Made by a program: the position numbers and the translations under genes. A model generated the notes under the pieces. It saw only the letters and a list, made by a program, of their open reading frames with translations. It made no database searches and was not told where the DNA came from. From an uncultured Faecalibacterium sp. (GTDB lineage Bacteria; Bacillota; Clostridia; Oscillospirales; Ruminococcaceae), in the NCBI GenBank assembly GCA_934524985.1, contig CAKSYT010000011.1, positions 1-64,000 of the forward strand: DNA of 64,000 nucleotides, read 5' to 3'. Every line of letters begins with the position of its first letter. Within the stretch, counting starts at the first letter, position 1. Shown here one piece after another: positions 48,982 through 58,830 of the stretch.

Positions 48982-51384
48982 TCATTCTTCTGCCGGGGTG
49001 CCGGTGCTGCGGCGCTTGCGGCGCACAAAGCAGGCAACGTACACCACCCATACCGGAATGGCTACGGCGGTCACCACCCGGCTGGCAGAAAGCCCGTCAG
49101 CCTGATACACAAAGTCGATGCTGCTTGTGCCCGCCGGGCAGAGCGCCGCCATCAGTCCCTCGTCCACCCGCAGGATGTCGGTCTTTTCGCCGTTGACGTA
49201 GGCGGTAAAGCCGTCATCGTAGGGTACGGAGAAAAAGACGAGGTTTGCCTTATCCAGCGTGATCTCGGCGTGGAAGCCCGCATTGTTCATCTGGAACACC
49301 GAGCAGCTGTGGGCGCGGCGGTCGGCGCAGTCCTGTGTGTAGCTGTCGTAGTGCAGATCATCCAGCAGGGTGTCCGGCAGCTCGGTCAGGTAGGAACTGT
49401 ATTTTTCTGCGTCCTCGTCCTCCAGCACCAGCGCCCGCAGCAGCAGGTTGGAGCGCAGGGTCTTGACCGAGGCCTCATAGGTGGCCTTAGTCACATAGTA
49501 GTCGTAGGTAAAGCCCATGGGCACATAGTTGTCGTTGCGGTACAGCGTGTAGCCGTCCGCATCGCCCAGATAGGTCCAGCCTTCGTCTGCCTCGTCCTCA
49601 AAGCTTTCGCGCTTTTCCGGGGTGGTGATGAGGTACTCCACGCTCAAAAGGCCGCGCAAAGCGTAGTTTGTGATCTCCGGCTCGCTGCGCACGTCCCGCT
49701 TGACCCCCAGCCCCGGGTAGAAGCTGAGGATGCTGGGGGCAGCCGTGCTGCCGAAGTATTGCAGGCAGCTTTTGTCCAGCCACATCCCGATGTTATCGTG
49801 GATCTTGTAGGTGTCGATGCGGTAGTCGCCCTCCGGCAGATCGTTTTTCAGCAGCAGGGCGTTATTGTCTTGCTCCACAAGGTCGCTGTCGGTGTGCCAC
49901 TGGCCAAACTTGCCAATGCCGATGTGCACCATGGTGAACACGCAGGCAAACACCAGCACTGCCGCCGTCATGCGCTGGGCAAAGCGGCTGTCCTGCCGCC
50001 ATACGCCGCAGAGGTAGCGGTACAGCATAAGCCCCAGCAGACCAAAGCCCAGCACGGCAAAGAACTGTCCCGGGTTCTTCAGCACGCCGAAGGACCATGT
50101 CCCGGTGGTATCGTCCCGCACGGGCACTACCGCAAAGACCAGCGTAGCCAGCATGATCCAGCCGATGCCCCGGGCAGGCGCGTCCAGATCGACCTCCGGA
50201 TCCTCCAGCGCGTTCACGGTCATGGCGGCAAGGATGAGGGTGGGCATATAGTACCAGCGTGCGTAGTAGCTGGAATTGAGGGCATAGAAAGCGCTGTTCA
50301 GCACCGGCACCAGCGCGCACACGGCGCATACCGCCACGATGCGCTTTTTGCTGTCGGCCTTGCGGCTGCGCCAGTAGGCCATGGCACCGGCCAGACTGCA
50401 CAGCGGCAGATAGGCGGTCATGCTCGTCCACTTGATGACGCCCTCCGACCAGACCGAGGTGAGGTAAGGGGAGTCCGGCGGCAACAGCCAGCTGAGCAGG
50501 ATAGCCAGATACTGCTGCACCTTGGCGTAGGTCAAAAAGCCCCAGCCGGAGGAAAGGTCGATGGTGCGCGGGTTCTGCAGCAGGCTGAGCACCGCCGGGA
50601 ACAGCAGCAGACAGCCCATGGCCACGCCCAGCACGCTCTCCCACAAAAGATGCCCGAACTTGCGCCCGGTCAGTCGGAAGTCCTTGGCGGTCAGCTTGCA
50701 CACAAAGTAGATGCACAGGAAAATGACCTGTCCCACAAAGAAGAAGTAGTTGTTGAGCAGGTTCACCGCCACCCAGAAGGCAAACAGGCCGTGACGGTTT
50801 TCATAAATGGCTTCGTCCAGCGCCCAGAGCAGATAGGGGAACAGCGCCACCACATCCACAAAGTGGTTAAAGAACACGTTGTACACCGCAAAGCCGGAGA
50901 GCGCGTACAGGCAGGCACCCAGCACCGCGTAGTTCGCGCTTTTGACGTAGCGGCGCAGGTACAGGAACGCGCCGCCGCCCGCCACGCCGAACTTGAGCAC
51001 CAGCAGCGGCACCATCATATAGGGCAGCCAGCTTTGCGGCAGCAGCACCGACAGCCAGAAAAACGGCGAGCCGTACAGGTAGAAGGAGTAGGCGTTCATC
51101 ACTCCGCTGCCAAGGTCGGTCGCCCAAGAAAAAGTATTGTGCGGCGCACCGGCAAAGGCACTGTCCGGGTAGCCCGCGCCCTTGACGAAACCGTTCATAT
51201 ACCGGTAAAAGCTGATCTGCTGGCTGTTGAAATCGCCGGCATAGTGGAAAAAGCCGCCGTCAAGGATGTAGAACGGCAGAAAGAATACCGCCGCCGTCAG
51301 GGCGCACAGTCCCACCGCCTGCCAGAATTTTTTATGGTTCTGCCCGCTTGGTGTGAGCAGCCGTGGTTTTATAAACTTTTCCAT
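48982..51384 (-). CDS. YfhO-family polytopic membrane protein
   Basis: 800 residues with about 13 membrane helices (the last near 770-790) and a large extracellular domain at about 500-760. N-terminal GDFNSQQISFYRYMNGFVK is the YfhO signature (GT-C-like fold, catalytic Asp-rich loop). Family members are linked to glycosylation of lipoteichoic acid or other surface polymers with lipid-linked sugars. Monocistronic; no polymer genes nearby. Confidence 0.85.
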   Translation of the reverse strand: MEKFIKPRLLTPSGQNHKKFWQAVGLCALTAAVFFLPFYILDGGFFHYAGDFNSQQISFYRYMNGFVKGAGYPDSAFAGAPHNTFSWATDLGSGVMNAYSFYLYGSPFFWLSVLLPQSWLPYMMVPLLVLKFGVAGGGAFLYLRRYVKSANYAVLGACLYALSGFAVYNVFFNHFVDVVALFPYLLWALDEAIYENRHGLFAFWVAVNLLNNYFFFVGQVIFLCIYFVCKLTAKDFRLTGRKFGHLLWESVLGVAMGCLLLFPAVLSLLQNPRTIDLSSGWGFLTYAKVQQYLAILLSWLLPPDSPYLTSVWSEGVIKWTSMTAYLPLCSLAGAMAYWRSRKADSKKRIVAVCAVCALVPVLNSAFYALNSSYYARWYYMPTLILAAMTVNALEDPEVDLDAPARGIGWIMLATLVFAVVPVRDDTTGTWSFGVLKNPGQFFAVLGFGLLGLMLYRYLCGVWRQDSRFAQRMTAAVLVFACVFTMVHIGIGKFGQWHTDSDLVEQDNNALLLKNDLPEGDYRIDTYKIHDNIGMWLDKSCLQYFGSTAAPSILSFYPGLGVKRDVRSEPEITNYALRGLLSVEYLITTPEKRESFEDEADEGWTYLGDADGYTLYRNDNYVPMGFTYDYYVTKATYEASVKTLRSNLLLRALVLEDEDAEKYSSYLTELPDTLLDDLHYDSYTQDCADRRAHSCSVFQMNNAGFHAEITLDKANLVFFSVPYDDGFTAYVNGEKTDILRVDEGLMAALCPAGTSSIDFVYQADGLSASRVVTAVAIPVWVVYVACFVRRKRRSTGTPAEE

Positions 51385-51524
51385 AGCGTTCCTCTTTCTC
51401 CGCGCACCGGCGCGGAAGTGGATTTGATGTCACCTTGTAGTATTATAACACGGCAGCGTGCAAGAAAAAAGGGCTTGACAATCAAGCACTTGGCGGGTAT
51501 GGTGAAGAAAAGGAGGCGTTTGCC

Positions 51525-52112
51525 ATGCTGTATCCCTTCAGCGCCTTACTGGCGCGCATGAAGTACATTACCCGGTGGAGCCTGATGCACTCCACCCGGG
51601 CGGAATCCCTCAGCGAGCACACCTGTGACACCGCGCTGCTGGCGCATTTGCTGTGCCTCATCGCCAGGCACTACACCGGAACGCCCTGCCGCCCCGAGGC
51701 GGTGGCGGTAGCGGCGCTGTATCACGATGCCCCGGAGATCATCACCGGGGATATGCCCACGCCGGTCAAGTACCACTCCCCGGCGCTGCGGGACGCCTAC
51801 AAGGCGCTGGAGACCGAGAGCGTGCGCTCCATGGCAGCTCTGCTGCCCGCAGAGCTGGCCGCAGAACTGACCCCCTGCATGGACGGCAGCGCCCTGACGG
51901 CAGAGGAGCACCGGCTGCTCAAGGCCGCCGACCGGCTGAGCGCGCTGATCAAATGCACCGAAGAGCAGCGCAGCGGCAACCACGAATTTGATGCCGCGCT
52001 CACGCAGCAGCGCGCCGCGCTGCAAGCCATGCGCTGCCCGGAGGCCGACTGGTTTCTGGAGCACTGCCTGCCCTGCTATACCCAGAATCTGGACGAATTG
52101 ACGAAGCTGTAA
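51525..52112 (+). CDS. YfbR-like HD-domain 5'-nucleotidase
   Basis: 195 residues. HD metal motif: EHTCDTALLAHLL (His about 32), then YHDAPEIITGDMPTPVKY (His-Asp about 68-69) and a distal Asp in LKAADRLSALIKC. YfbR removes phosphate from deoxynucleoside 5'-monophosphates. AGGAGG before ATG. Confidence 0.85.
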   Translation: MLYPFSALLARMKYITRWSLMHSTRAESLSEHTCDTALLAHLLCLIARHYTGTPCRPEAVAVAALYHDAPEIITGDMPTPVKYHSPALRDAYKALETESVRSMAALLPAELAAELTPCMDGSALTAEEHRLLKAADRLSALIKCTEEQRSGNHEFDAALTQQRAALQAMRCPEADWFLEHCLPCYTQNLDELTKL

Positions 52113-52563
52113 AGGGAAAGAGCAGGCAGCCGGGGGATGTTCTCTTTTGACACCAAAAGAGAACCAGAAAAGTGCCAGCGATTTCGACGCGCTGGAGCCA
52201 CGAAAAAGGGGCTGCTCGCCCCTTTTAACCCCAAAGAAGTGGGCTACACCGGAAAAAACTGAAGATTCACGCCTGTTCGGCGTGAAGATCTTTTAACCGT
52301 TTTTTCCGGCTCCGCCGATTTATAGCCCCTCAGTCTCGCTACGCTCGACAGCTCCCCCAAGGGGGAGCAAGCCCGCCCGCAGCGCCGCGCTCTCGCAGAA
52401 AGCGGCGCGGCAGATGCCGTTCCCCGCTACGACCCCTTCCGTGAAAATGCAATGCCGGAGCGTCCGCAGACGCTCCGGCATTGCTCTATTTAAAATATTC
52501 TTTCCGCTGAATATGGCTAGAGCGAAGCGGAAGCCATTTTAAATCGTTGCTCAGCCAGCAGGC
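52113..52563. other. Intergenic repeats region between yfbR-like and dusB
   Basis: Hairpins TTCTCTTTTG/CAAAAGAGAA (52140-52166), AAAGGGGC/GCCCCTTT (about 52205-52226), ACCGGAAAAAA/TTTTTTCCGG (about 52250-52310), a partial MITE-like end (52325-52370), then structured element copy 3. No gene. Confidence 0.6.
52449..52549 (+). repeat. Structured intergenic element, copy 3
   Basis: Hairpin arms 52449-52464 and 52469-52484 with CGCA loop. Core: TTCCGCT (52502-52508), ATGGCT (52513-52518), AGCGGA (52526-52531), AGCCAT (52532-52537), then AAATCGT. The pair ATGGCT/AGCCAT is a compensated variant of ATGGCC/GGCCAT. Confidence 0.8.
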
Positions 52564-53583
52564 TTACGGGAACGGCACTTCCCGCACATCATCGGGGTCC
52601 AGCCCGGCTTTGCGCTGTTCTTCAAATACAGCGGCGATCAGCTCGTCCAGATCCTCCAAGTGGGTCAGGGTGCAGCAGTAGCGGCGCAGGGCGGCGGCGC
52701 CCTTCAGCCCCTTCATATAGTGCATGGTCTGGGCGCGTGCCTGCGGCATGGCCACGAACTCGCCCTTCTGCTCCACCATCTCCTCCACCTGACGGCGCAG
52801 CGCGTTCATCCGCGCCTGAAGGTTCGGCTCCTTGGGGGCGGGCAGACCCTCCAGTGCAGCGTTCACCCGCTCAAACAGCCACGGGTCGCCCAGTGCGCCC
52901 CGGGCGATCATCACACCGTCGCAGTTTGTCTCGTGCACCATGCGCAGCGCGTCCTCGGCGCAGTGGATATCGCCGTTGCCAAGCACTGGCACTTTTACCG
53001 CGTCCTTTACCCGGGCGATGATCTCCGGGTCGATGCCCGGGGTGTACATCTGCTCCCGGGTGCGGGCGTGCACCGCCACCAGCGCCGCGCCCGCCTGCTC
53101 GCAGGCCTTGGCGCATTCTACGGCGGTGATGTGGTCGGCGTCCCAACCCTTGCGCATTTTTACGGTGACGGGGCGCTTGGTGTGCGCCACTACCTGCTCC
53201 ACGATGCGTCCGCAGCGGTCGGGGTCCAGCATCAGCTTGCTGCCCGCCCCGCCGGAAACGATCTTGGGGGCAGGGCAGCCCATGTTGATGTCCACAAAGT
53301 CAAAGTCGTACTGCTCAATGGCGGCGGTGGCTTCGCCCATGATCTCCGGCACCTCGCCGAAGATCTGCACCCCATAGGGCGCGCCGTTGGGCTCTGCCTT
53401 CAGCAGGCTGACGGTCTTATGGTCGCCGTACACCAGCGCCCGGCTGGACACCATCTCGCTGACGGTAAAGCCCGCGCCGTGCTGCGCCATCAGACGGCGG
53501 CAGGGGGCATCCGTAAAGCCTGCCATAGGGCCGAACACCGCCCGGTGGGGCAGGGTGATATTGCCGATCTTCAAAGGTTCCAT
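52564..53583 (-). CDS. dusB: tRNA-dihydrouridine synthase
   Basis: 339 residues. FMN TIM barrel: PMAGFTDAPCR (19-29), MGCPAPKIVSGGAGSKLM with catalytic Cys about 102, KMRKGW, HARTREQMY, and GNGDI (about 198-202). Reduces uridines in the tRNA D-loop. DusB is the usual Firmicute family. Flanked by inverted copies (3 and 4) of the structured element. Confidence 0.9.
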   Translation of the reverse strand: MEPLKIGNITLPHRAVFGPMAGFTDAPCRRLMAQHGAGFTVSEMVSSRALVYGDHKTVSLLKAEPNGAPYGVQIFGEVPEIMGEATAAIEQYDFDFVDINMGCPAPKIVSGGAGSKLMLDPDRCGRIVEQVVAHTKRPVTVKMRKGWDADHITAVECAKACEQAGAALVAVHARTREQMYTPGIDPEIIARVKDAVKVPVLGNGDIHCAEDALRMVHETNCDGVMIARGALGDPWLFERVNAALEGLPAPKEPNLQARMNALRRQVEEMVEQKGEFVAMPQARAQTMHYMKGLKGAAALRRYCCTLTHLEDLDELIAAVFEEQRKAGLDPDDVREVPFP

Positions 53584-53610
53584 GGGTTCTCCTTGTATCT
53601 GTTTTGGGGT

Positions 53611-53715
53611 AGACGATTTACAATGGCCTCCGCTTGCGCTCTGGCCATAATTTAAGGAATTTGATTTTTTATTTCGGAATACCGGAGCGTCTGCGGACGC
53701 TCCGGTATTCCATTT
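53611..53715 (-). repeat. Structured intergenic element, copy 4
   Basis: Minus orientation. Hairpin arms 53676-53691 and 53696-53711, identical to copy 2. Core on plus: ATGGCC (53623-53628), TCCGCTT (53629-53635), GGCCAT (53643-53648); the partner of TCCGCTT has drifted to TTAAGGAA. Confidence 0.7.
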
Positions 53716-53819
53716 TCACGGGAGGGGTCGTGACGGAAAGCGGCAGTTGCTTTCCTGCCATACACCGTAAAAAGGGGCTGTTGCGCCAAATGCTGTGCAA
53801 CAGCCCCTGTGGTTTTATG

Positions 53820-55634
53820 TTACATCTTCTCGGGCACGTTGATCTTGAACATGGTGAGCACGTTAAAGATGGCGTTCTTCACGCCGATGCACAGAGCCAG
53901 ACGTGCCTGCTGCACGGCGGGGTCTGCGCCCTGAATGCGGCAGTTGCCGTAGAAGCGGTGGAAGGCGCTGGCCAGATCGATGACAAAGCGGTTGATGCGG
54001 CTGGGGTCGTACTTCTCGGCAGCCATCACGATCTCCTGCGGGAAGGCGGCCAGCATCCGGATCAGATCCATCTCGGAAGGCTCGGTGAGCAGGGTGGCGT
54101 CGATGTGTTCCGCACCGGCAAACTGCACGCCCTCGCTCTCCATCTTCTTCAAAATGGAGCAGATGCGGGCATGGGCGTACTGCACATAGTACACGGGGTT
54201 GTCGTTGTCGGTCTTGACGGCCTGATCCAGATCAAAGTCGATGCCGCTGCCTGCATCGTGCATATTGAACAGGAAGCGTGCGCTGTCGATGGGCACCTCT
54301 TCCAGCAGGTCGGTCAGGGTGATGGCGTTGCCGGTGCGCTTGGACATACGGACAGGCTGGCCGTCCCGCATCAGGTTGACCATCTGCATCAGCACAACAT
54401 CCAGATCCTCGCCGTTCAGACCGATGGCGTCCATCGCGCCCTTCATGCGGGCCACATGGCCGTGGTGGTCTGCGCCCCACACATCGATGGCCTTGGCAAA
54501 GCCGCGGGTGGCCAGCTTGTTGTAGTGGTAGGCGATATCGGCGGCAAAGTAGGTGGGGATGCCGTTGGCGCGCACCAGCACCTCGTCCTTGGCTTCTTCC
54601 TCGGTGCCGTCCTCGGTCTTTTTCTTGTTCACGGTGCCGTACTTGGCAGCGTACTGGGCGCTGCGGTACATGATAGCGCCGTCCTCGGCCTTGTAGCAGG
54701 CACCCAGTTCCAGCAGCTTATCCACCACAGCCAGCACTGCGCCGGACTCGTGCAGGGTGCTCTCGTGGAACCAGACATCGTAATCGATGCGGTACTTGCC
54801 GAGGTCACGCTTCAGCGCGGCAATGTTCTTGGGCAGGGCGTAGGCCACCAGTGCGTCCTTCAGGGTGGCAAAGGCTTCGCTCTCAAACAGAGTTTCCTCG
54901 TCCATGCCCTTGCAGGCGGCAACGTACTTGTCGCCGTTCAGCTCAGCGAACTCACCGGCCAGCACCTTGATGTCGCCGCCCTGATAGCACTCCTTGGGCA
55001 GGGGATAGGCTTCCTCGCCGCAGAACTGCTGCAGGTAGCGCACCGCCAGACTTTTGCCGAACTTCTGGATCTGGTTGCCGGCATCGTTGATATAGAACTC
55101 GCGGGTCACATCATAGCCGGACCAGTCCAGCACAGCGGCCAGACAGTCGCCCAGTGCGCCGCCGCGGGCGTTGCCCATGTGCATGGGGCCGGTGGGGTTG
55201 GCAGAAACGAACTCCACATTGTACTTTGCGCCCTTGCCGTGGTCGGTGCGGCCGTACTCCTTGTTGGCGCAGGCACCCAGCACTACGCCTGCCCAGAAGC
55301 TCTGGGACAGGAACAGGTTGATGAAGCCGGGACCGGCAACCTCCACCTTGGAGAACACGCTGTCCTCAATAGAGGGCAGATGTGCCAGCAGGGCGTCTGC
55401 GATCATCTTGGGCGCCTTGCGCCAGGTGCGCGCACCCGCCATGGCGAGGTTGGAGGCGATATCGCCGTTCTTCACGTCGGCGGGGATCTCCACGATAAAG
55501 GCGGGCAGCTCTGCCTCGGGCAGGGTGCCGTCTGCCATAGCAGCCTTGGCGGCTGCGGTCAGCAGAGCGCGTGCTTCATCCAGCGCAGCCTGCCGGGGGT
55601 TGTAGTTCTGGTAGGTCTTTTCAAAATCAGTCAT
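53820..55634 (-). CDS. argS: Arginyl-tRNA synthetase
   Basis: 604 residues from ATG at 55634 (AAAGGA upstream). N-terminal Arg-S domain, class I HIGH variant HMGN (152-155) in SANPTGPMHMGNARGG, KMSKS-like MSKRTGN near 380, and DALR anticodon domain ending in NVPEKM. A terminator-like repeat follows (53772-53810, ACAGCCCC...GGGGCTGTTG). First translated gene from the left of the minus operon with murI and ddl upstream. Confidence 0.95.
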   Translation of the reverse strand: MTDFEKTYQNYNPRQAALDEARALLTAAAKAAMADGTLPEAELPAFIVEIPADVKNGDIASNLAMAGARTWRKAPKMIADALLAHLPSIEDSVFSKVEVAGPGFINLFLSQSFWAGVVLGACANKEYGRTDHGKGAKYNVEFVSANPTGPMHMGNARGGALGDCLAAVLDWSGYDVTREFYINDAGNQIQKFGKSLAVRYLQQFCGEEAYPLPKECYQGGDIKVLAGEFAELNGDKYVAACKGMDEETLFESEAFATLKDALVAYALPKNIAALKRDLGKYRIDYDVWFHESTLHESGAVLAVVDKLLELGACYKAEDGAIMYRSAQYAAKYGTVNKKKTEDGTEEEAKDEVLVRANGIPTYFAADIAYHYNKLATRGFAKAIDVWGADHHGHVARMKGAMDAIGLNGEDLDVVLMQMVNLMRDGQPVRMSKRTGNAITLTDLLEEVPIDSARFLFNMHDAGSGIDFDLDQAVKTDNDNPVYYVQYAHARICSILKKMESEGVQFAGAEHIDATLLTEPSEMDLIRMLAAFPQEIVMAAEKYDPSRINRFVIDLASAFHRFYGNCRIQGADPAVQQARLALCIGVKNAIFNVLTMFKINVPEKM

Positions 55635-55669
55635 GGGTCGGATTCCTTTCACAGTCTCAGGGAACTTCA

Positions 55670-56146
55670 TCAATTCACATGGGTCACGGTAACTTCCAGA
55701 CGGTTGCGGCTCACCAGCTCGGCGCTGTCGGCATCCAGCAGGTAGGCAAACCGGGCGGTGCCGCCCTTTTCGGTCAGCTGACAGTCGATCTCGTCCGCGG
55801 TCACGCCCAAGGTCATGGAGCCGAAGCCGGTCTCGTAGTGGCACAGGTTGCGGCGGCCTTTTTCGATCAGCAGCTGGGTGCCTGCCCCGCCGCCTTTGCC
55901 GAACCGCAGCATGGCCACCCGGCTGCCGTCTGCGGCGATCTTCAGGGTGGTGGTGCAGCCCTCGTAGCCGGTGGTCTCGGTCTCGCGGTAGGTCACATAG
56001 TAGCTGCCGCCCTTCAGCACAAGGCTGCCCCGGGTCATCAGCTCCACAAATTCTTCTTTTTCTTCCTCCGCAGCCGGTTCGTCCAGCCGCTGCTCAATGC
56101 GGCTTTTGATGCGGATGATATAGTCTTCCTTCAGTGGCTTGCTCAC
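55670..56146 (-). CDS. DUF1934 (YwiB-like) calycin-fold protein
   Basis: 158 residues from GTG at 56146, with AAGGA about 8 bases upstream; a TTG 18 bases further up lacks a site. YYVTYRETETTGYEGCTTTL and MLRFGKGGGAGTQLLIEKG, then CHYETGFGSMTLGVTADEI are family motifs. In many Firmicutes it precedes argS, as here. Function unknown, perhaps small-molecule binding. Confidence 0.8.
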   Translation of the reverse strand: MSKPLKEDYIIRIKSRIEQRLDEPAAEEEKEEFVELMTRGSLVLKGGSYYVTYRETETTGYEGCTTTLKIAADGSRVAMLRFGKGGGAGTQLLIEKGRRNLCHYETGFGSMTLGVTADEIDCQLTEKGGTARFAYLLDADSAELVSRNRLEVTVTHVN

Positions 56147-56160
56147 GTTGTTTTTCCTTA

Positions 56161-56985
56161 TCAATATTTATCAATGGCGATCTGCTCTACCGGGCCGCCC
56201 TTGTACTCGCCCAGAAACAGGTCTGCCGTCTGCACAAAGCAGTCCGGCACATCGCTGACGTAAAAGTGTGCCTGCCCGTTCTCGTGGTCGGCGCGCAGCC
56301 CGCGCTCGGCGAGCATCCGCTCCAGATGATGGGCGGCGGTCATGGCAGGGTCCACCAGCGTGACCTGCGGCCCCATAAACTCCCCGATCATGCTTTTCAG
56401 CAGCGGGTAATGGGTGCAGCCCAAGATCAGGGTATCCACCCCGGCTTCGCGCACCTCGGTCAGGTACTGGGCGATGACCAGCTTTGTGACCTGCTGCTTC
56501 CCGGCCTCGCTGTGATCCACATACCCGGCCTCCACCAGCGGTACGAACAGCGGGCAGGGGCGGGCGGTGATCTCCACCCCGGGCACCAGCTGCCGCAGCA
56601 GCTTTTCGTAGCTGCGGGAGCGGATGGTGGCGGCTGTGCCAATAACGCCGATGCGGCGGTTGCGGGTGACGAAAGCAGCTTCCCGTGCGGCGGCGTCCAC
56701 TACGCCAAGGTAGGGCACCGGCAGCTGCGCTGCTTCCGCAGCCGGGTAGGTGCTGCTTACCGTACCGCAGGCGGCCATGATGCACTTGACGTTTTTGGAA
56801 AGCAGAAAGGCCACGTCCTGCCGGGCATACTGCAAAATGGTCTCCGGGCTGCGGCTGCCGTAGGGCACCCGGCCGGTATCGCCGAAGTAGATGATATCCT
56901 CATGGGGCAGGCGCTTGCGCAGCTCCCGCACGCCGGTCAGGCCGCCCAGACCGCTGTCGAACACACCGATGGGGCGATTATCCAT
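56161..56985 (-). CDS. murI: Glutamate racemase
   Basis: 274 residues. DSGLGGLTG (10-18), catalytic Cys73 in AACGTVSS (ACNTAS in most) and Cys190 in GCTHYP. Makes D-glutamate for peptidoglycan. Overlaps ddl by 8 bases, so both cell-wall enzymes are coupled. Confidence 0.93.
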   Translation of the reverse strand: MDNRPIGVFDSGLGGLTGVRELRKRLPHEDIIYFGDTGRVPYGSRSPETILQYARQDVAFLLSKNVKCIMAACGTVSSTYPAAEAAQLPVPYLGVVDAAAREAAFVTRNRRIGVIGTAATIRSRSYEKLLRQLVPGVEITARPCPLFVPLVEAGYVDHSEAGKQQVTKLVIAQYLTEVREAGVDTLILGCTHYPLLKSMIGEFMGPQVTLVDPAMTAAHHLERMLAERGLRADHENGQAHFYVSDVPDCFVQTADLFLGEYKGGPVEQIAIDKY

Positions 56986-58072
56986 GCTGCTTTTCCGTCC
57001 TTTCCACCGCCAGTGCGATCAGGCGGTCGATGAGCTGCGGCACCGGCAGACCCTCGTGCTCCATGAGCTTGGGGTACATGCTGATGGCGGTAAAGCCGGG
57101 GAAGGTGTTGATCTCGTTGATGAGCACCCGGCCGGTGTTCTTTTCCACAAAGAAATCGCACCGTGCCAGACCCTCGCAGTTCAGTGCGGTGTAGGCCATG
57201 GCGGCGTAGGTCTTTACCTCGTCCAGCTTGGCCTCCGGCAGATGTGCCGGGATAACGGTCTGGCTCACGCCGTTCTTGTACTTATCATCATAGGTGTAGA
57301 ACTCTGCACCGGCAAGGATCTCACCGGGGCGGGTAGCCACGGCGGGGTCAGAGCCGATGACAGCGCACTCCACTTCCTGTCCGTCCACAAAGGCTTCAAA
57401 CACCACCTTGCGGTCGTTTTCCAGCGCAAGGGCGATGGCGGCCTTCAGCTCCTCCTGACTGGACACCTTGGAGATGCCCACGCTGGAGCCTGCGTTGGCG
57501 GGCTTGACGAACACCGGCCAGCCCAGCTTTTCTTCTACACCGGCGCAAACGCCCTCCAGATCCTTCTCGATCTCCCAGCGGTTGGCGGCTACCCACTTGG
57601 TGTGGGGCACGCCGTTGGCCTCGAACAGGGCGTTGGCCACAGCCTTGTCCATGCACACGGAGCTTGCCAGCACGCCGCAGCCCACATAGGCGATGCCTGC
57701 CAGTTCCAGTAGGCCCTGCACGGTGCCGTCCTCGCCCCACAGGCCGTGCAGCACCGGGATCACCACGTCAAGGTGCATCTTCTCCACCCGGCCGTCCGGG
57801 GTGAACAGGATCATGCCGTGGTCGGCGCGGTCCGGGCTGATCACGCAGGGCATATTGCCGGGCAGCTCTTCCCAGCTGCCGTCAGCCATCTGCTCTGCCG
57901 TGGCTTCGGTGTAGAGCCAGCGGCCCTCCTTGGTGATGCCCACGGTGAGCACCTCGTATTTGCTGCGGTCGATGTTGCGGACAAAGTTGCCCACAGAGAC
58001 ACAGCTGACCTCATGTTCGCTGGACATACCGCCGAACAGCAGCGCTACGCACATTTTATTTGCAGACTGCAT
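56978..58072 (-). CDS. ddl: D-alanine-D-alanine ligase
   Basis: 364 residues. LFGGMSSEHEVSCVS (12-26), ATP-grasp VFVKPANAGSSVGISKV, and C-terminal NEINTFPGFTAISMYPKL. Phe/Tyr choice near the active site is consistent with D-Ala-D-Ala. AGGAG before ATG. First gene of the ddl-murI-DUF1934-argS operon. Confidence 0.94.
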   Translation of the reverse strand: MQSANKMCVALLFGGMSSEHEVSCVSVGNFVRNIDRSKYEVLTVGITKEGRWLYTEATAEQMADGSWEELPGNMPCVISPDRADHGMILFTPDGRVEKMHLDVVIPVLHGLWGEDGTVQGLLELAGIAYVGCGVLASSVCMDKAVANALFEANGVPHTKWVAANRWEIEKDLEGVCAGVEEKLGWPVFVKPANAGSSVGISKVSSQEELKAAIALALENDRKVVFEAFVDGQEVECAVIGSDPAVATRPGEILAGAEFYTYDDKYKNGVSQTVIPAHLPEAKLDEVKTYAAMAYTALNCEGLARCDFFVEKNTGRVLINEINTFPGFTAISMYPKLMEHEGLPVPQLIDRLIALAVERTEKQHG

Positions 58073-58381
58073 GATATCTCACTCCTATTTATAAAGCCCC
58101 GGTAAAGGGGCGGCTTCAAACCGGTAAAATGCCGTTTCGATTCATTATACAATATCTACGCCCGCGATGCAAGCAGAATGCAAAAAAGCCGCCTTGGGAC
58201 AAAAAGACACAGGCTGCGAAAAAAGTTTCTCAAAATCGCTTTTTTCTGCTTGACGGATTGAAAAACGCGTGGTACAATGATATCACCTCTTTTGCGGGGT
58301 TATTAAGTGCGCCTGTTTTTACAGCTGCCACCCGCACCCGAGGGAGGTTCAAAACAACCGTTATAATGGAGGTGTCAACAA
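58073..58381. other. Divergent promoter region ddl/rpmG
   Basis: Plus promoter TTGACG (58249-58254), 17 bases, TACAAT (58272-58277), about 100 bases before rpmG. 58085-58240 has no supported feature other than minus-strand leader. Confidence 0.65.
58249..58277 (+). promoter_or_regulatory. rpmG-secE-nusG promoter
   Basis: TTGACG and TACAAT with 17-base spacing. Confidence 0.8.
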
Positions 58382-58531
58382 ATGACCGTTAAAATCACTC
58401 TGGCCTGCACCGAGTGCAAGCAGCGCAACTACAACACCACGAAGAACAAGAAGAACAACCCCGATCGTCTCGAGATGAAGAAGTATTGCCGTTTCTGCAA
58501 GAAGCACACCGTTCATCGCGAAACCAAGTAA
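58382..58531 (+). CDS. rpmG: Ribosomal protein L33
   Basis: 49 residues, [20 protein letters not shown] then [16 protein letters not shown]. The two CxxC pairs (CTEC, CRFC) mark the zinc-binding form. GGAGG upstream. Precedes secE as in many Firmicutes. Confidence 0.96.
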   Translation: MTVKITLACTECKQRNYNTTKNKKNNPDRLEMKKYCRFCKKHTVHRETK

Positions 58532-58548
58532 AAGAAAGGCGGAGCATA

Positions 58549-58800
58549 ATGGCAGACAAAACCGAGAAAAAGCCGGGCTTTGTGGCCAAAGCTAAAGCCG
58601 CTGTCAAGGGCTTCTGCGCACGGGTCGCAAAGTTCTTCCGCGATACCAAGAGCGAGCTGAAGAAGGTGGTCTGGCCGTCCAAGCAGGACGTCAAGACCAA
58701 CACCATCGTCGTGCTTGTGACCGTCGCGATCGCAGCGGTTGTGATGATCCTGCTGGATGCCATCTTCGGTGGTATTCTGGGCCTGATCATCGGCGCCTGA
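58549..58800 (+). CDS. secE: Preprotein translocase SecE
   Basis: 83 residues: amphipathic segment FFRDTKSELKKVVWPSKQDV (conserved) and one membrane helix (about 50-80). Clamps SecY in the translocon. GCGGAG site. Confidence 0.95.
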   Translation: MADKTEKKPGFVAKAKAAVKGFCARVAKFFRDTKSELKKVVWPSKQDVKTNTIVVLVTVAIAAVVMILLDAIFGGILGLIIGA

Positions 58801-58830
58801 GAATCATCTTGAAACGGAGGGTCAACCAAA

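Noticed and set aside
55634..55844. Upstream extension of argS
   Set aside because: The longer frame overlaps the DUF1934 gene and has an Arg-rich non-family sequence; ATG at 55634 has a ribosome site and a normal N-terminus.
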